NCBI GenBank assembly: GCA_019915135.1
Contig: JAHLMK010000002.1
Span: 1,736,001 to 1,800,000, forward strand
DNA from: Strobilurus pachycystidiatus
Taxonomy: Eukaryota; Basidiomycota; Agaricomycetes; Agaricales; Physalacriaceae
DNA length: 64,000 nt
Direction of reading: 5' to 3'
Below, in pieces: positions 1-11,114 of the stretch; positions within the stretch are counted from its first letter, which is position 1, and each line of letters opens with the position of its first letter. The position numbers and the translations under genes were made by a program. The notes beneath the pieces were generated by a model. That model saw nothing but the letters and a program-made list of their open reading frames with translations. It did no database searches and was not told the DNA's origin.

Positions 1-3000
1 CGACAATGTCAAAGATCTTGAAGATGACGGCTGGTTTAACGTTGGTAGCAACTAGGCAGTCGAAGATCTTGCCTATGAGACGCGCATCAAACTGCACCAG
101 GTACAGAGCGTGAACAGCAGAATTACTCCACACTGCGAAGAGCTCCAGAAGAGCGGAAGGAGACTGAGTGTTCTCGGCATCGAGGGAGGGTATACGCGGT
201 GAGATGAAACTCTCGAAAGAGAGCTTGACGTAGGGCCCGAACTCGAACTCGACAGGTATGCGGAAGAACTCTGCGAGTCGTTTGATACCAAGTTGACGGA
301 CAACACGTATCGACTTGGTGCCGTGTCCATGGCTGTGCGTGGCGACCTGGTCCTCGCCTTCGTCTTCCTCCTGCACCTCCTCAGCTTCGACTTCAGATCC
401 CAGTCGCGCTTGTGCCCCACCCGTGAGCTCAATGAGCTTGCCTAGAAGGGCTGGCCAATAGGACAAAAGTCTCGAGCCAAGATTCTTCAAGACATCCTCC
501 AACAGCGTTAAGAACCCGGTCCTCCGTTTATCTGTCTCCGTGGAAGGTTGATCACTACCGGCGTTGAGCGGCTTGAGCATCAACTGGACGAGAATTCCCA
601 AGTCGCCTTCGCTACACCCTCCAAGAATCCCAAGAATAGTCGTTCGCCGCTCGTTGCCGCGACGCGACTTGCCCTTACGCTCGAGCATGATGCCATAAAG
701 CAGCCTAACAGCAACCTTCGTGACCTCGGTGTCAGCAGACGTCAAGTCCAATGACGTGAGTTCGTCGCGCCACCGCGTGTCATCGAGGAGCGCACGCAAC
801 TTGTCTTGCCATTGGACTAGAGTCGGTTGTTTATATGCAAGGATGCAAGCCAACGACGCCGTCTGGAGAGCGCGATCTGGATGAGCAGCGAAATCAAAGT
901 AGACGTTTTGGAGCTTGTCGGTGGAGTGGAGGGCTTTCGGGTTGGAGAACTTGGAGAAAAGGTTGAGGTAGGCGACGAGGTGTTGTCGCTTTTGCGTCAA
1001 TGTCGGTACCGACGAGAGGAAGAAGGGAACAAGTTCCCTGTTGTGCTTCTCAGCCAATGCAGGGGAAAGCCCGAGAACGTTGAGTAACTCGAGGACATAG
1101 GTTCTGCCATCGAAGCGTGTGTTCATACGTTTGCCCTGTGATTTCCCTGAATAAGAAGCTGCGTCGGAAGACGGAAGATTGTGCTGCTCACCGTTGAGCT
1201 GTGGGTGTTCTGACCGTCCTCGTTTTGCCAGAATTGAAGAACGGTCCGTAGTTTGTAATGCGATGGATCACGCCACGTGCGCTCATCTTCCCTATCCTCG
1301 TCTTCTCTCGAAGAGTGAAGATCATCATCCGAATCACCAGTGCGGATTAGCTGCGTCCCTTGCAGCTCCTCCCACACGAGAGACCAAACGCGTTCACCCC
1401 AACCCATCTGGATGATCTCAATTATGGTATTTGCCGCCGGTTTCCATAGTGGCTTCAGATTGACTTTCAGCTGTGCAAGGAGCCAGCGCGAGGCAAGCTC
1501 TGCCGCTACATCGGTTGGAATGCTCTCCTGGATGGTGTCAGTCACAGAGACTTCGAATCAAGAAAATGGTAAATCTCACCTCGGTTATTCGACTTGTCCT
1601 GAGCACGCGTTCTCGAAGACCTTGTACATCAAGCATGACTTCCTCGCCAGTAAGACACCTTTGAACAACGGCGGGAGCATCCGGACAAGCAGCAAGTATG
1701 CGCAGGGCGCTAAGTCGAAGTTCAGTCTGGTGTGAAAGTAGGCATCCCCGGAGATGGGGATATACATCCTCGAAGGGCTGAGCAGACCTTAAGAAAAGAT
1801 TAACAGGGCAAATCTTGGAGATGACTAGAGGGTGGCGTACCCGTTCAGAGCTGCTTCTCTGAGGCTCACTAGTGCCGTTAAGACAATTGAGGAGCTTGCC
1901 CAATGATCGATGATACTAGTGGTCCACGAAGACAAGTCGACCTGGCTGGACCATTCGACTTGCGGTCTCTGTGATAGGTAGGTAAGGAATAACCCTAGAG
2001 AGTCTTCATAATCGTCAGACATTTCCGATGCGAGCGTCTTGTCAACAAGCTTAGTGACAAGAGCGGAGATGTCTTGTGAAAAGTAGGGCGAAAGCTCGAG
2101 CGCATAGCGGGTTTCCCGTGCCTGACCAGTGCATCAGAGGTGCTGTATAGAAGAGTGAATCACTCACTGATTCAGTCGACGTCTCGTCCCACGATTGTAA
2201 GGCTTTGGCCAGCCAAGTCTCAAGTCCACGCTTCCACACAAGATCGACGTCCCCGAGTTTTCCCTCCTCTTTGACTTTGGCTAGGAGACGAAGAGTACCG
2301 AGCGCATCCTTATCCAATGACGCGACACTACGCTTTAGCAAAGTAGGAAGGGCAATCATCTTCCAACCTCCCCATCCCATCTCAAGCAGCACACCATGTA
2401 GCTCCAGCGCAAACTTCAGGTGGAGGGGCTCGCTGTCCGCGGCTAATGACCAAACATGCTCCAGGAAACGGCGGCCTCCTCTCATCCATAGAGCCACGTC
2501 ACCCGAAGTGCTGACAAGAATTGCACTCGAAAGTTTGAGAACGGAGCTGAACGTGCAGGAGTCGATTGCGACACCGTGTAATAGAGGCAGAATCGTCTCA
2601 AGGTGCTTGCCTATGGAGAAATTTAGAAAGCGGGTTAGATCGGATGTCAGCGTTCGTACCCATCATTCTTGAACCATGTCGTACAGAGCAGGTTACAGCA
2701 AGGACCTCGATGATTCTTCGCAAAGTCTCTCCGCTATTTTGGCTCATGAATACAGCCTTTTGACATAAGAAGTCTCCAATGGGTGCGAAGCCAGCAGCGT
2801 TTTTGACATGATGTATGAGGGCTGTGAGGACACGTCGAATCAGAGTGTATGTCGACTCCTGAACTTCGTCAGGACAGGTGATGTAAGAGTCCACGAGAGG
2901 CGTGATAATGGTTGGGACCGCAGTATGCAATGTCTGCGAAACTGACTTGCAGGCGCACACGAACACCCAAGCAATGGCGTCTTCCGCCCCGACGACGTCG

Positions 3001-3797
3001 GCCGCCGCCAGAGTAACGGCTTGTTCGCGACCACTAGTTTTGAGCCTTCGGAGGAGTGCTCCCCACACCTCAGCCATCGCACGCTGAATCTCGGGAGGAC
3101 ATTTTGGCAGTGTTTCTCGGACAGAATTCCATGTCAAGGCCAGCTGTTTCGCGTCGGTCGAGGGAACGAGGAGGTGCTTGTAGAGCAGAGTGAAAGTCGA
3201 AAGTAGCGTGGTCAAAGCTTCAGTCGATATTGAGCGACAGAGGAGGTTCAAGAGGGCTTTGTGTATATCCAGATATGCGGGCGACAATGTGCCTCGAAGG
3301 TCGATGATGAGTTTTTGTAGGATGCTAACGAAACATTTAGCGAGTCGGACGACTGGGAAACACTGTGGACGCACTCGAGCAATGCTTTAAGCCCTTCGTC
3401 ATCTGACTTTGGTAGTGTTGCAATCCACAAGTCCGCAACCTCGCGCCAGTTGTGGAGAAGAAGGGGTAGAGAGGCAGCCAACGATTGAGACTTGTTTGCA
3501 TATGAAATGAACGACGGAGATAAATTGAGCTGGCGCCAATGTTGTATTGCGTCGTAGAACTGGCAATCAGAGTCCTATGGGACATATAAGCGAGGTGTGG
3601 GAGGTGACAGAAGCAGGCACAGACTTCAAAGTCATGGTCCCGCCGGGATTGGTCCAATGCAGACGGAAGATGGACGTCTTTTAGTTGGCTGGCATACGAT
3701 TGGTACTTTGAGCAACGTCAGATTCATGTATAGCACTGCAGCACCGTGTTCATACCTTGAAACGGTTGGTCGGTTCGTCCAAGTCCATTGCAGCCAT
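1..3797 (-). CDS. UTP20: UTP20, U3 snoRNP / SSU processome scaffold (5' part, runs off left edge)
   Basis: Encodes the N-terminal ~1,100 residues of the giant HEAT-repeat protein Utp20 (DRIM). In known systems it is a nucleolar scaffold of the 90S/SSU processome needed for 18S rRNA maturation. Translation starts at 3797 with MAAMDLDEPTNRFK; an intron follows at 3755. The next exons read YQSYASQLKDVHL, then FYDAIQHWRQLNLSPSF and SLAASLPLLLHNWREVADLW, the N-terminal Utp20 signature. Helical repeat sequence continues through 2.6-3.4 kb, 2.05-2.5 kb and 1.1-1.9 kb. Near 600-800 a segment with RRGNERRTTILGILGG matches the conserved DRIM-domain region. Family members are about 2,500-2,800 aa, so more than half lies beyond the window. 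It is divergent from SOF1 with 125 bp between start codons. Identity is inferred from recalled family patterns; exon edges inside 1-2600 are approximate. Confidence 0.85.
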
Positions 3798-3922
3798 GGC
3801 TAACGGCCCCGCAGATGGAGGTTGATGGCAGAAAAAATCAATAAGCACCGGTCCGAGCGCCGAAACATTGGCGATCGGAATATTTCTCCACGTGCCTTCA
3901 TTTCTCTTCATCCTCAACGAGC
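3798..3922. promoter_or_regulatory. Bidirectional promoter UTP20/SOF1
   Basis: These 125 bp separate the start codons of two divergent genes, so both core promoters and 5' UTRs must lie here or overlap the opposite gene. No TATA box is evident. Both products act in the same pre-ribosomal particle, which fits shared regulation (inference). Confidence 0.6.
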
Positions 3923-5556
3923 ATGGTGGTGAGTAAAGAAAGCACTTGACATTGATTAACAACTCATTGTGGCGTAGAAAATATCTGTGCTGCAACATGC
4001 ACCATCTCAGCATCTACCGACTCGCCCAGGCGACCCCACTCCCATGTCCCGCAACCTCGACCCTCTGATGCATCCCTTCGCCCGCGCAAGAGAACGTACG
4101 AGAGCATTGAATGCTGCTAAAATGGATCGAATGTTTGCAAAGCCTTTTGTTGCGGCTCTGGAGGGCCATATGGATGCCATTGAAGTTTTGGCCAAGAAGC
4201 CGCATGATTTGATCACTGTTGCCAGTGGTAGTTGGGACGGCGGTGCGTTACCCTTTATCTCAACTTACTGCAAATCCTAAACTCTGTCCTAGGTGTTATC
4301 GTCCATGACTTATCAATGCGTTCACATATACTCAAGCTACCGGGGGCGCACAAGGGCAAAGTCTCTGGTCTTTGTTTCTCGGGGGAGTCGAAGGTTTTGA
4401 GCTGTGGGGTCGACAGGAGTGTCAAGCTGTGGGATGTCGAGGCAAAATCCGTGCGCCGTGTATTCCAGTGGTAGTCAAGATCGTTAACACATTCTAGGAC
4501 CAGCCAGTACTCGTCTTTCCTGGCAAGGCCGCCTTCAAGTGAGTTCTACTTTGTCATTGTGCCTTGGACTTGGCTCAATAAGGTTCAGCTCGATAGACCA
4601 CCATCGGTCCGACCCACTCTTCGCAACTGCTTCCAATCAGATTCAGATATGGGACGAAACAAAGTACACTTCCTCCACTTCACTATGTGGACGTATCTCT
4701 TACTTACTTTCCTTCAGAACATCCGCAATATCCAACCTCACGTTCCCTACATCCACCGAAACCGTTACATCCGTTCGTTTCAATCAGAGCGAATCAAGCG
4801 TCCTGGCCAGCATAGGCACAGATAGGACGTTCACACTATATGATATCCGAACCGGCAAGGCGGAGCGACGCGTGGTCATGCAATTTCGTTCCAATGCTCT
4901 TTCTTGGTGCCCTACACATCCGACTACACTTCTACTTGCCTCTGAGGACCACAACCTTTACACATTCGACATCCGCCACATGTCGACTCCAACGCAGATA
5001 TATAAGGCTCATGTAGCGGCAGTCATGAGTTGTGAATGGAGTCCTACAGGTCTGGAGTTTGTTAGCGGTGGATGGGATCGCACTGTACGAATATGGAAGA
5101 AGGACAAGGGAACTGGTGACGACGTGTTCCACGGCAAGCGCATGGGCCGAGTGTCGTCGACCGTTTTTACCAACGATGCTCGTTTTGTCGTGTCTGGGTC
5201 AGACGATGGTAACGTTCGCGTGTGGAAGTCCAGCGCGTCAGAGAAACTTGGTGTTGTCAATGCCCGGGAGCGTGCTGCAATCGAGTACCGCGCCAAGCTT
5301 GTGGAGAAGTGGAAGATGGACAAGGAGGTTGGGAAGGTTTCAAGGTATGTGCGAATGTATCGCCTCGTCTTAGTCTCCTAAATTTGTCCACAGGACGCGG
5401 CACTTGCCCAAGCCTGTCTACCAGGCCTCCAAGCTCAAGCGGACGATGCTTGACGCCGAGAGAGTCAAGGACGAGCGCAGACGGAAACATACGAGGGCCG
5501 GCGAGAGCAAGCCCAAGGCAGAGCGCAAAAAGACTGTCATCGTGGAGCAGTCTTGA
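3923..5556 (+). CDS. SOF1: SOF1 (DCAF13-like) WD40 protein, SSU processome
   Basis: A WD40 beta-propeller protein of the SSU processome that works with U3 snoRNP in 18S rRNA processing. Seven exons (3923-3928, 3978-4242, 4293-4450, 4498-4538, 4583-4663, 4718-5344, 5394-5556) join in frame to about 446 aa, the usual family length. Exon 1 carries only ATG GTG. Family marks are SRNLDPLMHPFARARE and RALNAAKMDRMF near the N-terminus, SIDHHRSDPLFATASN in mid-protein, WD repeats ending VRIWKKD and VRVWKS, and a basic C-terminal Sof1 domain with RHLPKPVYQASKLKR. The fourth exon uses donor 4451, which keeps the frame into FPGKAAFK. Confidence in identity is high. Confidence 0.93.
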
Positions 5557-5714
5557 ACATGTTTCACTTGTAAGAATCTACATGCGTTCGTTAATCTCAT
5601 CCTGACGGTCACCTACCCAAGATTCTTGTAAAAGTACTTGTTCTGTATCTGACCAGTTGGTCGTGAGATTATTGCATGGGCGGAGTCTGTTCCGCAGCCT
5701 CATAATCCGGCCCG

Positions 5715-6832
5715 ATGGCGATCGAGTCAGATCGCTCCTCATCACTTACTCTCATGGATCTAGAACTGAAAGATGTACATGTGCTTGTGACCGGTAATAT
5801 TTCCCTCGACCTTTTTCTGTTGGGTCCTATAACTTTCTGGCAGGTGCTAGTGGCGGAATTGGTCTCGAAACCGCCTCACTGTTCTTAGGCAAGCCATGCA
5901 CGTCTCAAACTTGTACTTGTCCTTACGATCAAGCACGTCTCTTTCAGAACAAGGGGCACGCGTAACGGCACACTACAACTCGAAAGCCGCTCCTTTGCAA
6001 CCTCTCCTCGAGAAATGGGGCGCAGACCGCATCTTCCTGGCTCAAGCCGACCTTGCACAAGAGGATGCTGTTGCCAGACTATTCAAAGATGCGACGACCA
6101 CTTTCGGCACCATACAAGTTGCGGTTATCAATCACGCGATTTACATCGCAGAGCCCGCTCCCCTCCAACATATGTCACTCGACCGATGGAAGACCACGTT
6201 TGACGCGAACGTCACGTCTTCCTTCCTCGTCGCTCGGGAGTATTTGAGGTACCTGGAACGTGCTACTGACGCCGAGAAGGCCCAGGCGTCCATTCTCTTC
6301 ATCGGATCGTCTGCAGGACGGTTCGGAGAAATGTATCATGCTGAGTACGCTGCGACGAAAAGCGGTAAGTCTAGTGATTGGTCGAAGGACAGGACGGGAC
6401 AAGCGTTGACTGGATGTTCTAGCCCTCATGTACGGTTTCACCCTGAGTCTCAAGAACGAAATCGTCAAGATTGCGCCCTGGGGACGCGTTAACTGCGTGT
6501 CGCCGGGGTGGGTCAAGACACCTATGGCAGAGGAGAGCCTCAAGGACACGAACATCTTGTATCAAGCATTAGCAACGTACGTGGCATCACTCGCTATCAG
6601 TACTTCCTTTGACACTCTGTAGCTATCCTCTCCGCAAAGTGGCCCTCCCGTACGATGTCGCCACGCAAATTGTCATTCTGTCTTCGACGAAAGTATCAGG
6701 ACATATATCTGGAGAGTGTGTGATGGTCACTGGCGGTATGGAAGGTATATTTCATAATTCGACACTTGTTTGGGCCCTAATTGATGATGATTAGGTCGTT
6801 TGCTCAATACACGCGAGGATCTTGGCTTGTAA
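5715..6832 (+). CDS. Short-chain dehydrogenase/reductase (SDR), classical type
   Basis: NAD(P)-dependent oxidoreductase with a Rossmann fold; substrate unknown. Exons join to about 290-300 aa. The cofactor loop TGASGGIGLETASLFLE (TGxxxGIG) spans two exon joins. An NHA motif stands where classical SDRs have NAG. The catalytic set is the Ser in ILFIGSSAGR and the YxxxK of EYAATKSALMYG. The C-terminal part has VNCVSPGWVKTPM and GECVMVTGGMEGR. The second intron (5889-5947) has a GC donor (gcaagc) and a normal AG acceptor; only this join restores the frame. SOF1 lies 158 bp upstream in the same orientation, and the GH16 gene converges from downstream. It resembles 3-oxoacyl-ACP reductase-type SDRs, but the reaction cannot be told from sequence. 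Confidence 0.88.
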
Positions 6833-7008
6833 TATCTCATTACAGTACATCCGAACGCTTACACAGAAAGAGTGTGCGCTATCTCAAAAGAAACCTGACT
6901 ATGTGAAGGACAAAAAGGGAACTCCGTCTTCTATCTCAGACATTCTGAAAATACATTCGTGGAACGTCGAAGGAAGTCGTGAAACGACTTCTACGCTCTT
7001 GAGAAGCC

Positions 7009-7979
7009 TCATCCGTCTCCACAATCAATGCTCACGCGACTCACTACCGCTTGAATGTCGCTGGTCACCTTGTCCCAATCAATGGGCCCTTTTGCCCAAG
7101 CAGCAGTTCCAGGGTTCTCGGAGGCGTCCCAAATACCCATCTGTAGGCGCATCGAATGAGTTGGTGAGTAATATTGCCCATCCTTTGCTTTGGAGCTGTC
7201 CGTGTCTGCCAGTCGCGTCAGCAGACTTTCAGCGTGAAGATACTGGCGCGTACTTCTAGTCAACGTCCTCTTTGCCGGCCATCCATCGACACTCCATTGG
7301 ATGCGTTCTTCGTTCCAGTCAATCGTGTAAGTGTGCGTGTTACCGCTGTCGCCTCCGTCCGTGCCATCTTGTTTCTTGAAATCCAAGGTTTGGCCGAAGT
7401 CACCGTAAATAGGCGTATGACCGGGAGGTGTGGCGAACATGTTTGTTTGCCAATGATCCGGGTCACCTCCAAGGATCTCAACGTCTAACTCATCCCCAGA
7501 GTCTGAATGATTTAGGGTCAGCGCCTACGTCCGCATTGACTTGGGGAATGGTACATACCGTCTCCAATCAAAATGACAGCGGTGACCACCCCCGGCACCG
7601 AAGGCGCTTGCACCTCGAATGACACCTTGCCTTGTCCAATCGTCGTTGTCATGTTGACCGTAGCGCCTACTCCAACCTTGTCATTGTGCTTCTGGCCATT
7701 CGAGTCTGCAATGGTGTTCACGGCCCCGTCCGGTCGCTGTAGTTTGAGGATCAAGGAATTGTTGTCCGTCCCGGTAGTGTAAGAGCCTTTGGGGCTGGTC
7801 GCAACGAAGCGCGCTCCTCGGGTGGCCGGGGAGGGTGAGTCGTGGTCGGCAACAGAGCCTGCGGGGAAGTCGGTTGAGGATGATTGACAGGAGGAGGTGG
7901 TTCTGGGTATAAACAAGGCGGAGACGGAAGTGACGCAGAGGAGTAGAGACAGGAAAGAGGTTGAGGGTGAAAACAACAT
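7009..7979 (-). CDS. Secreted GH16 glycoside hydrolase, Crh-like cell-wall transglycosylase
   Basis: Starts at 7979 with a clear signal peptide (MLFSPSTSFLSLLLCVTSVSA, cleavage near ALFIP). The mature protein has the GH16 catalytic motif DELDVE, formed across the first intron (~7500-7558), followed by ILGGDPDHWQTNMF. That layout is typical of Crh/Utr2-type enzymes that cross-link chitin to beta-glucan. Later elements fit the same fold: GDFGQTLDF, HTYTIDWNEERIQWSVDG and MRLQMGIWDAS. It ends at SIDCGDG with no GPI-anchor tail or chitin-binding domain visible. A second intron of 48 nt (7196-7243) has good splice sites, but its length is a multiple of three and it is open in frame, so it may be retained. 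Substrate specificity is inferred from the motif context. Confidence 0.85.
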
Positions 7980-8889
7980 CGTTGGGGACGTGCACCAGGC
8001 AGCTCAGTCGGATCCTTGCACCAGGCAAGGGGAGATTGATGGATGCGCCAGGCAGATGGGCCAGCCAATGTTAGAGGGGAGTCAGTCTACGCTTCATATA
8101 TAGTGTGCTGTTTCAATGGCTATGATGGTTACCGATACTGTTACTTGATTTGCCGCGTCCATTGAAATCAGTAATGCCAGAGCGACGCGTCGCTCAGGTG
8201 ACGGCGCGAAGATGCTCCATAGTCACTTCTCGCGTCCAAATCACCGTTTGTCCGTCGAGACGCTTGAGTTCATTTGACCGGACAAGGGAGGAAGACCAAG
8301 AGTAACTCTTGGGTACTTGGAATAAATTGGCGATCGACAGCGATCGACTGATCATGAGAAGCTTGTGTTAATAATGTTATCGTAGGCTATTGAGCCGCAA
8401 GTTGTCACAAGCCTTCATCACAATCCTGCCTGCTGCGTACAGAACAGTCTTGCGCGCTGGACCTAAACTGGACCACAGATGATAGTCATCTGTACGTATG
8501 GTCAGCACCATATGATCCGTCGGGCACAGACAGGGCTACTTACTCAAGTAAGAGACCGTCCTTGCAAGAGCTAGTCAGGGCCGAGCATGCATGCCATCCC
8601 ACCGGGAGTTGATGGTCTAAAATCGCGCTCTCAGTCGAGGGCGAGGCCTGGGAGGCATTTTGCCTTGAACCTGGGAGGAGACCGGCCGTCCTTACCGACA
8701 AGCAGGCCCCCCTCGCCTACTAGTCGACTCGCAGCGGTCAGTGCTCCATCCATTTCCTCGGCGATACTTGTGCTTATCTGCAGATTTAGAGATTCGTGTC
8801 GTCTTCACGAAGCAGGATCCATTCAAAGCTTCACGAATCGGAAAGTGCGTTGCCAAAAAGTCTCTCAGCCATGTCTGTATCTGTACTGA
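7980..8889. other. Intergenic stretch upstream of the GH16 gene
   Basis: No convincing gene. It holds the likely GH16 promoter and a 16-bp perfect palindrome at 8180-8195 centred on ACGCGT. A proline/serine-rich open frame at about 8587-8735 ends at a good donor (gtcagt) and could be an upstream exon of the DUF6535 gene, but I could not join it in frame. Confidence 0.5.
8180..8195. promoter_or_regulatory. Palindrome GAGCGACGCGTCGCTC with central MluI box
   Basis: A perfect 16-bp palindrome about 200 bp upstream of the GH16 start codon. Its core ACGCGT is the MluI cell-cycle box recognised by MBF/SBF-type factors in ascomycete yeasts. A role in cell-cycle control of the wall enzyme is inference only. 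Confidence 0.4.
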
Positions 8890-11114
8890 GAATGCTCGGC
8901 TCTTCACACCAAAGATGATCGTGACGGCGACGCTGAATACTACGTCAACTTGAAGGATCCGCGGGGCCACGAGTTGGACCCAAACGCTCGTGTTTGGCAC
9001 ATCTACAATGCTGAGGCTAGAAAGGCGGACGATAGGATGACCGAAGGATGGAATCGGAGCATGGACGTTCTTCTGGTCTTTGCAAGTGTCTTATGAGGGA
9101 CCCCCGACGCTCGCTGACGCGTCTGTATCCCCAGACCGGACTCTTCTCTGCCGTATTGACCACCTTCATCATTCAAACATACCAAATGATGCTTCCCGAC
9201 GAGACAGACGCACTCCTCGGCCGGCTTGTCACTGAATTCCAAAACGATTCCACGCCTCAGACCTCAGGATCGACTTCCGCAGGGGCTCCAGCAACCCACT
9301 GGGTAAATGGTCTCTGGTTTGCTGCTTTAGCGTGCAGTTTATCAACAGCGCTCATATCCATGCTCGCCAAACAATGGTTACAGGCCTATGTACCCCATAT
9401 ATCTGGTGCAGCGCGTCAGAGATCCAGGAAACGACAACACAAGTACATGCAGCTTGAAGCATGGCATATCCCAGTCATCATCAACACCTTACCTTTGTTC
9501 CTCCACGTCGCGCTACTCCTCTTCTTTGCAGGGCTCCTCGTACTACTATGGCCTGCAGACTTGGCTATAACGATTGCAACTTGGGCGATTGTAGCCGTGG
9601 CCTATATGTTTTACTTGACATCCGTCTGGCTCCCGATTTTCTACGAAGACTGTCCCTACTATCATCCTCTTACCGACTATCTTCGTAAGGCATGGAAGGT
9701 CGATCCGGAACAACCAGCAGTTCGTCCTATCAAGACACTCTCCCATGCAAGAAAGAATCCACTAGTTGGGGCTCGCACTTCCAGGTAACTTATACTGGTT
9801 ATGATTTGCTCTTTGCTGATCTCTCTCTAGTCATCGTCTACCAAAGACCGAAGAAGTCACCACAGATGATGCACTGGACGCTGCGGCGCTCGCGTGGTTG
9901 CTCACTGAATCGACGGACGAAGAGGTTGTTTCGGCCGCTCTACAGAGCCTAGCAGCACTTCCACTGGACTTTTCTGCAATCGATTCTCTCAGATGCGTAG
10001 ACACGGTGGCAATGGTCGAACAAGCTTTTCAAAACTGCTTCTATAAGGATACCACCGTTGATCTACAATGGCATATACTAGATCCTGACTCTGCAGGACT
10101 ATATTGTCGTGCATGGATTAACTTGACTAGAGGAACGATGGAACAGTGGCCTCTCGAACTAGTGGAACCGCTTTGGGCCTTGCAGGATGCAAGCGGCTTC
10201 CCCGACGCGGCGGCGGCGGCGTCCTGTGCTGTCGCGTTATCCTCATTTGACTCACACCTATCCCAATGGGAACTCCTGGCTTATCTGGCCAAGTGCACGG
10301 CTGGCGAGATCCATCTGTCCACCACCACACAGTGTTGTTTACTTGACAGCCTCATCGAATGCCTCGTCCTTTGGAAATGCCCGCTGCTGTCATTGAAGAA
10401 ACCTCCCTCCGTGCCATTCCCACCCTTCTGCGGATCCTCAACTTGACCGGAGATCTGCCTATGTCCAATTTACGCAGTTCGGCTGCGCTTGCTCTCTACG
10501 TTGTCGTTCGCGGTCCTGTCAATCTATTGGACTATCGAAGCGAGAACTGGCGTAGAGCCGATTATTGCGAGTTGACATTGGAGTCGCTCTCCGTGCTCGT
10601 GGACAATCCTGAACGGTTTGGGGTGCAGGATGCTTTGATGAGGATCACCACGCACGAATTATGCCGGCTGGCTGCGTCCGTTGTCGCACAATCGGAACGT
10701 TTCCCCCAAAGCCTGCGTCACTTGGCCCGTTCGAGTCTATCCAAACTGTACATAGACGGACGGATTGGTGTGGGATTGGTGTCAGACAGCGTCTTGTCTG
10801 ACGTCTTACATCTACTCTATCCGCCACTCAAAGTATCAGAAGAGCAGCGGCCGATGTTTGTGACAACGCTCGTGGAGACCTTGGAGATATCATCACATCC
10901 AGACATAACTCATTGGTCTATCCGTCTGTTGGAGATCCTGTTGACGTCTTGTTCCATACCCGTGGCCAACGCTTTTGCGGAGAACAACGGCATCAACGCC
11001 GTCCTTCGTGCTACCAGGCCGGCCTCGTCGATGGTCGCCGCCTGCAGATTGATACCTCAGGACATTGTGCGCATACATCGGCACGTCTCTGAGATGACAA
11101 CGACTCGCCTTTGA
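8890..11114 (+). CDS. DUF6535 multi-pass membrane protein, 5' end unresolved, frameshifted near 10,388
   Basis: Belongs to the basidiomycete DUF6535 family (function unknown). An open frame from 8890 reads DGDAEYYVNLKDPRG...ARVWHIYNAEARKADDRMTEGWNRSMDVLLVF. A GC-AG intron (9082-9134) joins it to TGLFSAVLTTFIIQTYQMMLPD. Transmembrane helices follow at LWFAALACSLSTALISML, the LHVALLLFFAGLLVLL segment and an ITIATWAIVAVAYMFYL segment. After an intron near 9786-9831 comes a long alpha-helical C-terminal region. This is split between two frames. Up to about 10,385 the frame gives LLDSLIECLVLWKCPLL, and from there a different frame gives VIEETSLRAIPTLLRILNL. No usable intron explains the switch, so one base seems lost. 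It is either a pseudogene or a sequence error. The true start codon was not found. Confidence 0.7.
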
